This document shows positions 1 to 5,547 of a DNA stretch of 5,547 nucleotides, one piece after another. Below the pieces are notes generated by a model. It did no database searches. It was not told the origin of the DNA and worked only from the letters and a program-made list of their open reading frames with translations. Location of the stretch: contig JAGVKR010000283.1 in NCBI GenBank assembly GCA_020050375.1, forward strand, positions 1-5,547, in the 5' to 3' direction. This stretch comes from Planctomycetales bacterium (GTDB lineage: Bacteria; Planctomycetota; Planctomycetia; Planctomycetales; Planctomycetaceae). Within the stretch, counting starts at the first letter, position 1. Every line of letters starts with the position of its first letter. The translations under genes and the position numbers were made by a program.

Positions 1-33
1 CGCGACACTCGGCTACGCCTTGCGGCTAAACAT
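1..33. repeat. Possible dispersed intergenic element at the left edge
   Basis: GC-rich sequence with short self-complementary pieces (GGC/GCC around CTACGCCTTGCGGCTAAA) immediately before the heptad tract. From memory, similar pieces recur between genes in Pirellulaceae genomes, but only one copy is in this window and repetition cannot be shown here. Confidence 0.25.
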
Positions 34-96
34 CCCCTGACCCCTGAATTCTTCGCTCGAGCCTCAGATCCCAAGCCTCAAGCCTCGCGATCCCAG
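34..96. repeat. Degenerate 7-bp repeat tract upstream of the vWA pair
   Basis: The tract can be cut into nine consecutive heptads. It starts with two identical CCCCTGA units (34-40, 41-47), passes through two poorly matching ones, and continues as CCTCAGA, TCCCAAG, CCTCAAG, CCTCGCG and ATCCCAG. The first units, in the rotation CCTGACC, resemble the CCTGNCN heptads beyond the other end of the vWA pair. No open frame with protein-like composition covers it, so it is taken as intergenic repeat DNA. Confidence 0.55.
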
Positions 97-116
97 TGTT
101 GCTCGCCTTGGCGCAA

Positions 117-125
117 TGTTACACT
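117..125 (+). promoter_or_regulatory. Possible extended -10 promoter element of the vWA pair
   Basis: TGTTACACT reads as an extended -10 (TGn followed by TACACT, four of six matches to TATAAT), about 50 bp before the first gene's start. The best -35 candidate, TTGCTC at 99-104, is 15 bp away, shorter than ideal. It is the best promoter-like site seen in the leader but is weak. The real promoter may lie left of the window if the pair belongs to a longer operon. Confidence 0.25.
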
Positions 126-160
126 CAAAGTGCGGCCCGATCGTGTGCGTTTTCTCTGAC

Positions 161-167
161 GGAGGAG
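161..167 (+). promoter_or_regulatory. Strong ribosome binding site of the first vWA gene
   Basis: GGAGGAG lies 7 bp before the GTG at 175. It is a near-perfect Shine-Dalgarno sequence and decides the start, because the frame has a stop at 157-159 and no other upstream start codon. Confidence 0.85.
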
Positions 168-174
168 CTACCCT

Positions 175-2082
175 GTGAGCGTCTCTTTGCCTCGCCTCCA
201 CCTGGCGGGGTTTTCGTTGCGCGAGGCGCCCGGCTGGGTTGTCAGCCTGGGCATTCACGCGGTCGCCTTGATCGCCCTGCTCGCGTTCAAGATTCATGCC
301 GACGCCCGCGAAGAGGCGTCGATCCTGAGCGCCATGCAGGACATCGAGAGTGAGCAGTTCCTCGAGTCGACCGCCGACGATGCGGTGGGGACCAGTGAAA
401 CGGTCACGTCGCTGACGTCAGCGGGCTCGGCCTCGGCGGCGGTGGGAAGCAATTCTGCCGAGCAGGTCCAGCAGGAAGTGCAGCAGAAGGTCGACCAGGA
501 ATTCAAATCGCCCGACGTCAAGCTGGTCGATGACGTCGGACAACCGTCCGAGGGGGAGCTCACCGGTTCGGTCGACCTGCCGGGAGGCAGCGTCGAGAAC
601 ATGGCCCAGGGGAACGGCGGCGTCGAGGGGGCGATCGACCGGCTTGCGTGGGAGATCACGCAGTCGCTCCGGCAGGGCAAGACGACCGTCATCTGGTTGT
701 TCGATCAGTCGCTGTCGCTGAAGGAACGGCGCGACACGATCGCCGACCGTTTCGAGAACGTCTATCGCCAGCTCGAGTCGCTCGACCAGGGGGGAGAGGG
801 AGCGCTGCAAACGGCCGTGGCGACCTACGGGGAGAAGTTTACGCTGCTGACCGACAAGCCTGTGGATAACGTGAAATCGGTAATCCCGAAGGTCCGATCG
901 ATTCCCGACGATCCCTCGGGCAAAGAGAATGTCTTTGCGGCGGTCAACACGCTTGTCACCCGGTTCCGTTCCGAGCGGGCGAAGAAGCGGAACGTGATGA
1001 TCTTCATCATCACCGACGAGAAGGGAGATGATGCCGAGGCCTACCTCGAAGAGACGATCAAGAACTGTCGTCGCACGGGGATCAAGGTTTACACCGTGGG
1101 CAACGCGGCCCTGTTCGGTCGCGAAAAGGGCTATGTGAAGTGGAAGTACCCCGACGGTTCGGTTGACGACGAGCCGGTCGACGCCGGACCCGAGACGGTC
1201 GAGCCCGAGGCGTTGGCGCTCGGCTTCTGGGGAGGGGCCAACACGGAGCACCTGACGCGGATGTCGTCGGGTTATGGTCCCTACGGCCTGACAAGGCTCT
1301 GCAAAGAAACGGGCGGCCTGTTCTTCATCGCGCACGAAGAAGCCCGCGAAAAATTCTCGCCGGCCGTGATGCGGACGTATCAGCCCGACTATCGCCCGAT
1401 TCGCGACTATCAGGCGAGCCTCCAGAAGAACAAGGCAAAGATGGGGCTCGTCATGTCGGCCAAGCAGACGAAGATCGAAAGTGTCCCCCTCCCCCGCTTG
1501 GGTTTTCGGGCCTACAACGACAACATTTTCCGCGAAGAGATGACCGAGGCGCAAAAACCAGCGGCGGAGCTGACGCACAAGATCGGGTTGATCGTCGACG
1601 TTCTCGGACAGGGCGAAAAAGATCGCGACAAAATCTCCGAGCCGCGCTGGCGCGCCGCGTATGATCTGGCCGCGGGTCGGGCTCTGGCGATCAAGGTGCG
1701 GGCCCTCGGTTACAACCAGATGCTGGCGGACATGAAAGGGCAGCCGAAGAACTTTCAAAAGAAGGACAGCAACGAGTGGCGGATCACGCCGTCGAAGACG
1801 ATCAACGCCGGGCAGGCCGTGAAGAAGCTTGAACGTCAGGCAACGATGTACCTGCAGCGCGTGATGGACGAGCACCCCGACACCCCGTGGGCGCGGCTCG
1901 CCGAGCGCGAGCTGGCGATCCCCATGGGTTGGGAATGGCAGGAAGGGAACAATGCATCATACTTTCCCGCCAATACCACTCCTGACGAGGCGCGCCGGCA
2001 GATTCGCCTGGCTGAAGAGCAGGCGCGGCAGACGACCCCCAAGCGTCCGACGGCGCCGCCGAAAGAGAGGCCCAAGCTGTGA
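175..2082 (+). CDS. Membrane-anchored vWA-domain protein, first of a tandem paralogous pair
   Basis: A 635-residue protein of unknown function, probably held in the inner membrane and facing the periplasm. Seen: a basic N-terminus, one hydrophobic helix at about residues 21-42 carrying SxxxH (S24, H28), then an acidic Ser/Ala-rich linker (about 45-150) containing a Gln-rich amphipathic stretch near 96-110. The vWA domain spans about 169-395. It has the metal-site motif DQSLS (D177, S179, S181) after a hydrophobic strand and TDE (D281) after a second one. The usual GGTN threonine position reads GKEN (249-252). A conserved block follows (GPET at 338-341, KETGG at 377-381), then a helical C-terminal region with HPDTPWA (567-573) and a Pro/Lys-rich tail. 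The GTG start is chosen because GGAGGAG lies 7 bp upstream, an in-frame TGA sits at 157-159, and the next Met (residue 54) would lose the membrane helix. The vWA call is firm; the binding partner is unknown. Confidence 0.93.
   Translation: MSVSLPRLHLAGFSLREAPGWVVSLGIHAVALIALLAFKIHADAREEASILSAMQDIESEQFLESTADDAVGTSETVTSLTSAGSASAAVGSNSAEQVQQEVQQKVDQEFKSPDVKLVDDVGQPSEGELTGSVDLPGGSVENMAQGNGGVEGAIDRLAWEITQSLRQGKTTVIWLFDQSLSLKERRDTIADRFENVYRQLESLDQGGEGALQTAVATYGEKFTLLTDKPVDNVKSVIPKVRSIPDDPSGKENVFAAVNTLVTRFRSERAKKRNVMIFIITDEKGDDAEAYLEETIKNCRRTGIKVYTVGNAALFGREKGYVKWKYPDGSVDDEPVDAGPETVEPEALALGFWGGANTEHLTRMSSGYGPYGLTRLCKETGGLFFIAHEEAREKFSPAVMRTYQPDYRPIRDYQASLQKNKAKMGLVMSAKQTKIESVPLPRLGFRAYNDNIFREEMTEAQKPAAELTHKIGLIVDVLGQGEKDRDKISEPRWRAAYDLAAGRALAIKVRALGYNQMLADMKGQPKNFQKKDSNEWRITPSKTINAGQAVKKLERQATMYLQRVMDEHPDTPWARLAERELAIPMGWEWQEGNNASYFPANTTPDEARRQIRLAEEQARQTTPKRPTAPPKERPKL
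2065..2070 (+). promoter_or_regulatory. Ribosome binding site of the second vWA gene, inside the first
   Basis: GAGAGG lies 8 bp before the GTG at 2079, within the Pro/Lys-rich tail codons of the first gene. With the GTGA overlap it supports a coupled re-initiation start rather than a later Met. Confidence 0.7.
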
Positions 2083-3965
2083 GGATTCGCGACCTGCCGG
2101 GATTGGGTGTCTCGCTCGCGCTGCACGCCGCGATCGGCGTCGCGCTGGCGTTGATCCACTTCCAGATCCACGCGCAGGACCTGAGCCTGGCGGTCGAGTC
2201 GCTGTTCGAAACCGAGCGGACTCCCGACGAGTTCACGCGCGAGATGAGCGCCGACACGCAGGTTTCCGAAACGCTCAGCATTGTTCCCGGCGGCGGCGCG
2301 GTGGGGGCCTCGGCGGTTGCCGGCGGCTCGGGAACGGCAGGCGTTTCGCAGACCAAGATTGACGCCTCCCAATCGCTGCAAGACCCGACCGTCGTGGTCA
2401 ATGTCGGCGACGTGACGATTCCCGGCCTCGATCAGTTGGGCAACGATCTCGGCGAAACTCAGGTCGCGGGCGAGCCGACGGCCATCGCCGAAGGTTACGG
2501 CGCGGCCCTCAGTCGCACGACGCAGGAGCTGGTGCGGATGTTGCGCGAAGACAAGCTGCTCGTCGTCTGGCTGTTCGACGAATCGGAATCGATGAAGGAC
2601 GATCAGAAGGAAATCCGCGAACAGTTCCACAAGGTTTACGAGGAGCTCGGGCTGGTCGTCGAGCGAGATCCGAAGGCCAAGCGCGAGAAAGACGTGCTGA
2701 TGTCGGCCATTCATAGCTTCGGCGAGTCGGTGAGAGCGGTCACTCCCAAACCGACGGCCGATATTTCCGAAATTCGGTCGGCGATCGACAAGATCGAAGT
2801 CGATGCGAGCGGCAAAGAGAACCTGTTCAATGCGGTCGGCAAGGTCGTCGATCAATACCGCTCGTTCGTCACGCGCGGGCGGCGAAAACTGGTGCTCATC
2901 GTTGTCACTGACGAATCGGGAGACGACGGCCAGGGGCCGCTCCTCGACGAGGCGATTTTCAAAGCGCAACGGGCTCGCGCCCCGGTGTACATTCTCGGCC
3001 GCGAGGCGGTGTTCGGTTATCCGTTCGCGCGGATGCGCTGGAAGGACCCCAAGTACGGGCTCGACCACTGGCTGACGATCAATCGCGGGCCGGAAACCGC
3101 CGCACCCGAGACGTTGCAGTACGACGGCCTTCACGAACGGTGGGACGCCTTCCCGAGCGGGTTCGCTCCCTACGAGCAGGCGCGACTCGCCAAAGAGACG
3201 GGGGGCATCTTTTTCGTCCTGCCGCATGAAGAGCAGAATCTGGTCGGACAGGCGGACATCGATCGCCGCAAGTTCGCGTACCTCGATCTCAAAGAGTACA
3301 TTCCCGAACTGATCAAGCGCAAGGAGTACGAAGAGCACCGCAACAAGAGCCGGTTCCGCTCGACGATCTGGGAGATCGTCCGGCTGCTCAATCCGCACAA
3401 CGACAAAGAGTTGCAGATCAGGGAACACTGGTATCCCACCGACGCGGTTCGCTTCAAGGAAGAGGGGCAGCTTTCATTCCAGCGGGCGCTGCGGGCGATG
3501 GGGCTGCTCAACCAGGCGACGCAGGCGCTCGAAAAAATCAAGCCGCTACGCGCGAAAGAAGAATCTCAGCGCTGGCGGGCCAACTTCGATCTGCTCTACG
3601 CGCAGGTGCTTGCCTATCGCGTGCGGCTCTTTCAGTTTCTGCTCGTGATGGACGAGCATCTCAACAATTTTCCCAAGCCGCAGAGCGACCAGCACAACGT
3701 CTGGAACATCCAGCGCACCACCGAGATGCAGTCTCCCACCGACCGACAGGTGAAGCTCACCAAAGTCGACGTCGACGAGCTGAACAAGCAGCTCGGACTC
3801 GCCAGAACGCAATTCGAGTTCGTCCGCAAGACGCACCCCGGCACCCCGTGGGCCAACCGGGCCGAGTTCGAGCTCAACCACGGCTTCGGGATGCAGTTTC
3901 AGTCGACGTTCCGCGACCCGCGATACGAACGCGTTAATAGCGAGATCAAGTTTCCGACGCTTTGA
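2079..3965 (+). CDS. Membrane-anchored vWA-domain protein, second of the tandem paralogous pair
   Basis: A 628-residue diverged paralogue of the preceding gene, function unknown. Seen: a short basic N-terminus (MRIRD), a membrane helix at about residues 8-32 with SxxxH (S12, H16), and a Gly/Ala/Ser-rich linker (about 70-92). The vWA domain (about 158-385) has DESES (D167, S169, S171), GKEN (245-248) where GGTN is usual, and TDES (D278). GPET (337-340) and KETGG (372-376) match the upstream protein, as does HPGTPWA (586-592) near the C-terminus. It has no cysteine, whereas the upstream protein has two (C298, C376), and it lacks that protein's Pro/Lys-rich tail. The GTG start overlaps the upstream TGA in GTGA, with GAGAGG 8 bp upstream. 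The next Met (residue 56) would remove the membrane helix. The overlap implies coupled translation and matched dosage, consistent with (but not proof of) a hetero-oligomer. Confidence 0.93.
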   Translation: MRIRDLPGLGVSLALHAAIGVALALIHFQIHAQDLSLAVESLFETERTPDEFTREMSADTQVSETLSIVPGGGAVGASAVAGGSGTAGVSQTKIDASQSLQDPTVVVNVGDVTIPGLDQLGNDLGETQVAGEPTAIAEGYGAALSRTTQELVRMLREDKLLVVWLFDESESMKDDQKEIREQFHKVYEELGLVVERDPKAKREKDVLMSAIHSFGESVRAVTPKPTADISEIRSAIDKIEVDASGKENLFNAVGKVVDQYRSFVTRGRRKLVLIVVTDESGDDGQGPLLDEAIFKAQRARAPVYILGREAVFGYPFARMRWKDPKYGLDHWLTINRGPETAAPETLQYDGLHERWDAFPSGFAPYEQARLAKETGGIFFVLPHEEQNLVGQADIDRRKFAYLDLKEYIPELIKRKEYEEHRNKSRFRSTIWEIVRLLNPHNDKELQIREHWYPTDAVRFKEEGQLSFQRALRAMGLLNQATQALEKIKPLRAKEESQRWRANFDLLYAQVLAYRVRLFQFLLVMDEHLNNFPKPQSDQHNVWNIQRTTEMQSPTDRQVKLTKVDVDELNKQLGLARTQFEFVRKTHPGTPWANRAEFELNHGFGMQFQSTFRDPRYERVNSEIKFPTL

Positions 3966-3984
3966 CCGGCTGTTGAAAAAGGGG

Positions 3985-4050
3985 GCAGGCGACAGGTATC
4001 AGGCGTCAGGCGACTTTTCTGACTCCTGTCTCCTGCCTCCTGTCACCTGC
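3985..4050. terminator. Possible bidirectional transcription terminator
   Basis: The inverted heptad repeat could fold into a long imperfect hairpin between two convergent transcription units, where a shared terminator is expected. Against this, no clear U-run follows the stem on either strand and the stem has eight mismatches, so it may only slow polymerase or protect the mRNA 3' ends. Confidence 0.35.
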
Positions 4051-4052
4051 GA
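3985..4052. repeat. Inverted array of CAGGNNN / CCTGNNN heptads between convergent genes
   Basis: The left arm holds four direct heptads: CAGGCGA (3986), CAGGTAT (3993), CAGGCGT (4000) and CAGGCGA (4007). The right arm holds the complementary type: CCTGTCT (4025), CCTGCCT (4032), CCTGTCA (4039) and CCTGCGA (4046), preceded by the weaker TCTGACT (4018). Positions 3985-4014 and 4021-4050 can pair at 22 of 30 positions around the six-base loop TTTTCT; the minus-strand transcript gains two more G-U pairs. The array begins 19 bp past the vWA stop and covers the transporter's stop codon. Confidence 0.75.
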
Positions 4053-5111
4053 CAACGTAATGTTTGGGGCCGCTTGAGGCACAACCGCCAGCCGCGACGC
4101 GAGCCACGTGTCGAAAAACAATTGCGACGTGTGGTAAAGCAGCATCGGGAACAGCGCGAACGGGTGCGCCGCCCCGAACAGTTGCGGGTCGGTGGCAATA
4201 TAAAGGCCGATCGGCAACGTTTTCTGGCTGCCGGCAAAAGCGACGGCCGTCGCATCGGCGCGCGGGCTGCCTGTCCGCCGCGCCACCTGGAATCCTACGG
4301 CCAGTGCGACAAAGTGCAGTGTCACGCAACTCCCCCAGACGATTGCGAAGGCCGGGAGCAGCGACGGACGCGAAGAGGGCAAGCCGGCGACTGTCGTGGC
4401 ATCAACAGAAGTGGCCGCGGAGAGAGATGTCGATTGTATCTGATGAAAAGCCGTCCCCGCGCGCAGTGCGGCCGTCAGCACCAGTAGCTCGATCAAAAGT
4501 TGTGCCGCCACTCCGATCGCCGATTTGTGGCGAACGGCGAAGTCGTGCAGCCGGGCCGGCTGCCGGAGGAGTTGTCCGACGATCGTCGGCGCGAGGACGG
4601 CGACGACCAGATCGATCATCAGCTTGCGGGTGTCGAGCTCTCCACGACTGGCCGTCGTCCAGCGCAGCCAGAGCGGCGTCATGACAAAACACGCGAGGTT
4701 GGTGGCGACCGTCACGAGCAGCGAGACCGCGTCGTTCCCTTTTGCTTTCCGCGTCAAAACCGAAGCCGCCGCCGTTGTGCACGGGACGCTGGCGGCGATC
4801 ATGAGCCCCACGCGAAAATCCGCCGTTAGCTGCAAAGGCATCAGCAACCAGCCCAAGAGCGGCACGAGGCCATAGTTCGTGGCGCACGCGATGAGCACCG
4901 GCCGTGGGGCGCGAAAAGCGGCCCACAGGTGCTCGCTGTTGAGGCTGAAAGCCATGAGCAAGAGCACCAAAGCCGTCGTCCACCGGGGATTGATGTGATC
5001 GACGAACGGTTGTGCCCTGGGACCGTATCCGAGAATTCCCAACGTCATGCCGCTGACGATCAGAATCGCCAGCGTCGTCAGAAACCAGTGCTGCTTCAAG
5101 TAAGCTTTCAT
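3999..5111 (-). CDS. SBF-like transporter (bile acid:sodium symporter superfamily)
   Basis: A 370-residue polytopic inner-membrane protein of the SBF-like branch of the bile acid/Na+ symporter superfamily (the branch of E. coli YfeH and human SLC10A7). It probably moves an organic anion, but the substrate cannot be read from the sequence. Seen: about nine or ten hydrophobic segments; the family-like stretch near residues 106-130 (small residues, VPCTTAAASVLTRKAKGND); and GSQKTLPIG (294-302) in the second half. A polar Ser/Thr/Ala-rich loop (about 222-248) separates two helices. Start: the frame stays open far upstream, but that extension is Arg/Pro-rich, lies over the neighbouring hydrolase gene and does not resemble the family. 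ATG at 5111 gives the expected MKAYLKQHWF start just before the first helix; the Shine-Dalgarno match there is weak (CAGG). The last 17 residues (354-370) and the stop are encoded by the heptad repeat and are probably not functional. Likely co-transcribed with the upstream hydrolase. Confidence 0.88.
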   Translation of the reverse strand: MKAYLKQHWFLTTLAILIVSGMTLGILGYGPRAQPFVDHINPRWTTALVLLLMAFSLNSEHLWAAFRAPRPVLIACATNYGLVPLLGWLLMPLQLTADFRVGLMIAASVPCTTAAASVLTRKAKGNDAVSLLVTVATNLACFVMTPLWLRWTTASRGELDTRKLMIDLVVAVLAPTIVGQLLRQPARLHDFAVRHKSAIGVAAQLLIELLVLTAALRAGTAFHQIQSTSLSAATSVDATTVAGLPSSRPSLLPAFAIVWGSCVTLHFVALAVGFQVARRTGSPRADATAVAFAGSQKTLPIGLYIATDPQLFGAAHPFALFPMLLYHTSQLFFDTWLASRLAVVPQAAPNITLSQVTGGRRQESEKSPDA

Positions 5112-5161
5112 CCAGCCTGCATAGCGATAATCGGCGTGAGGTGCAATGCCCGCGCCAACCG
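5112..5161 (-). other. 50-bp spacer between hydrolase and transporter
   Basis: No convincing promoter, hairpin terminator or strong Shine-Dalgarno sequence is visible in this gap. Only a CAGG near the transporter ATG resembles a ribosome binding site. The lack of a terminator favours co-transcription of the two minus-strand genes. Confidence 0.5.
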
Positions 5162-5547
5162 TCAGCGCATCGCATACGTGGCGAAAGCATTCTCGCACGG
5201 ATTGCCGCGGGAGACGTGCAGCCGCCCCAGTGCGGGCTCGGCGATCAGCGCGGCGACCGTCTTGCCGCTGCTGGGGAGAACGCTGTCGCCGTGTCCTGTG
5301 TGCGGGTGGCGGCAGATGCCGACGGGGTGTCCCGTATGATCGCTGAGAATCCGTTTGAGATCGTCGACCGTCAGCGCACCAAAGCGTTCGGAGATCAGTT
5401 GAGTGATCCGTTCCAATCTCGGGAACGAATCGGGCAGGCTGCGGTCGAAATTTATGCGGCAGGCGTGCGGGCTGCAAATGAAATGATTGGAGTGCGCCAG
5501 AAATCCGGCTCCCGTGTCGCGGAGGACGAGCGGGCCGTCACTCGTCA
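5162..5547 (-). CDS. C45-family autoproteolytic acyltransferase/hydrolase, C-terminal part
   Basis: A partial gene: the last 127 residues before TGA, with the 5' part beyond the right edge. Read on the minus strand from the edge it begins TSDGPLVLRDTGAGFLAHSN and stays open to the stop. Features that fit the C45 (acyl-CoA:6-aminopenicillanic acid acyltransferase-like) Ntn-hydrolase family are the HSNHF stretch (the family's HTNHF-like segment), an ERxxxL helix followed by a short acidic-helical region (LTVDDLKRILSDH), an RHPHTGHGDS region where the family has its late C/R-HP segment, and a closing 'hydrophobic strand, then RGNPCENAF', typical of the family's C-terminus. The autocatalytic cysteine would lie in the missing N-terminal half, so activity cannot be judged. 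Members cleave or transfer acyl groups on amide bonds; the substrate here is unknown. It lies 50 bp upstream of the transporter on the same strand, so the two are probably one operon. Confidence 0.82.
   Translation of the reverse strand, partial: TSDGPLVLRDTGAGFLAHSNHFICSPHACRINFDRSLPDSFPRLERITQLISERFGALTVDDLKRILSDHTGHPVGICRHPHTGHGDSVLPSSGKTVAALIAEPALGRLHVSRGNPCENAFATYAMR

Noticed and set aside
116..178. A 20-codon ATG frame ending in TGA that overlaps the first vWA start as GTGA, like the junction between the two large genes
   Set aside because: No ribosome binding site precedes it, the peptide resembles nothing known, and it covers the candidate -10 element, so it would start upstream of that promoter's transcript. 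Worth a glance only if transcripts begin further left.
418..3428. Long minus-strand open frames (about 485 and 530 codons) opposite the two vWA genes
   Set aside because: They are antisense mirrors of GC-rich coding sequence. Their products are Arg/Leu/Val-rich with no recognisable domain, while the plus strand carries clear vWA motifs, good ribosome binding sites and a coupled junction.
175..3965. A BatA/BatB-type or MoxR-associated vWA operon
   Set aside because: Those vWA proteins usually have membrane helices on both sides of the domain or sit beside a MoxR AAA+ ATPase gene. Neither is seen here, though the left neighbour is outside the window.
3985..4052. A CRISPR array
   Set aside because: The 7-bp units are far too short, contain no spacers, and are arranged as opposing arms of an inverted repeat.
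4064..4875. Several plus-strand open frames of 100-200 codons across the transporter gene
   Set aside because: Arg- and Ala-rich shadow frames of a membrane-protein gene on the other strand, with no domain or ribosome binding site.
5112..5477. Upstream in-frame extension of the transporter by 122 residues
   Set aside because: The extension is Arg/Pro-rich, overlaps the hydrolase coding sequence in another frame and has no counterpart in the SBF-like family. The ATG at 5111 gives the expected N-terminus.

Overview
The window looks like chromosomal DNA of a GC-rich planctomycete, probably in the Pirellulales. This is inferred from three things: high GC, large von Willebrand factor A (vWA) proteins with one N-terminal membrane helix, and degenerate CCTG-type 7-bp repeats between genes. 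No rRNA, tRNA, mobile element or CRISPR array is visible, and no species can be named.

Left part (1-174): non-coding DNA with a GC-rich stem-like sequence at the extreme edge, a degenerate heptad-repeat tract (34-96), a weak possible promoter and a strong ribosome binding site.

Centre (175-3965): two long plus-strand genes of nearly equal size (635 and 628 aa). Their reading frames overlap in a GTGA start/stop junction, so they form a translationally coupled pair. The proteins are diverged paralogues with the same layout: a short cytoplasmic N-terminus, one membrane helix with an SxxxH motif like that of TonB, a low-complexity linker, a vWA domain with an intact DxSxS metal motif but GKEN where GGTN is usual, a conserved block after the vWA domain, and a helical C-terminal region ending in HPxTPWA. 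I infer a two-subunit, inner-membrane-anchored, periplasm-facing metal-dependent binding system. Its SxxxH helices could in principle couple to an ExbB/ExbD-type proton channel. No such channel is in the window, and function is unknown.

Convergent junction (3966-4052): an imperfect inverted repeat made of CAGGNNN / CCTGNNN heptads lies between the vWA pair and the minus-strand genes. It also encodes the last residues and the stop codon of the neighbouring transporter.

Right part (3999-5547, minus strand): a complete SBF-like (bile acid:sodium symporter superfamily) membrane transporter, preceded 50 bp upstream by the C-terminal part of a C45-family (acyl-CoA:6-aminopenicillanate acyltransferase-like) Ntn-hydrolase that runs off the window edge. 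These two probably form a separate operon, perhaps pairing amide or acyl hydrolysis with transport of a small organic anion.
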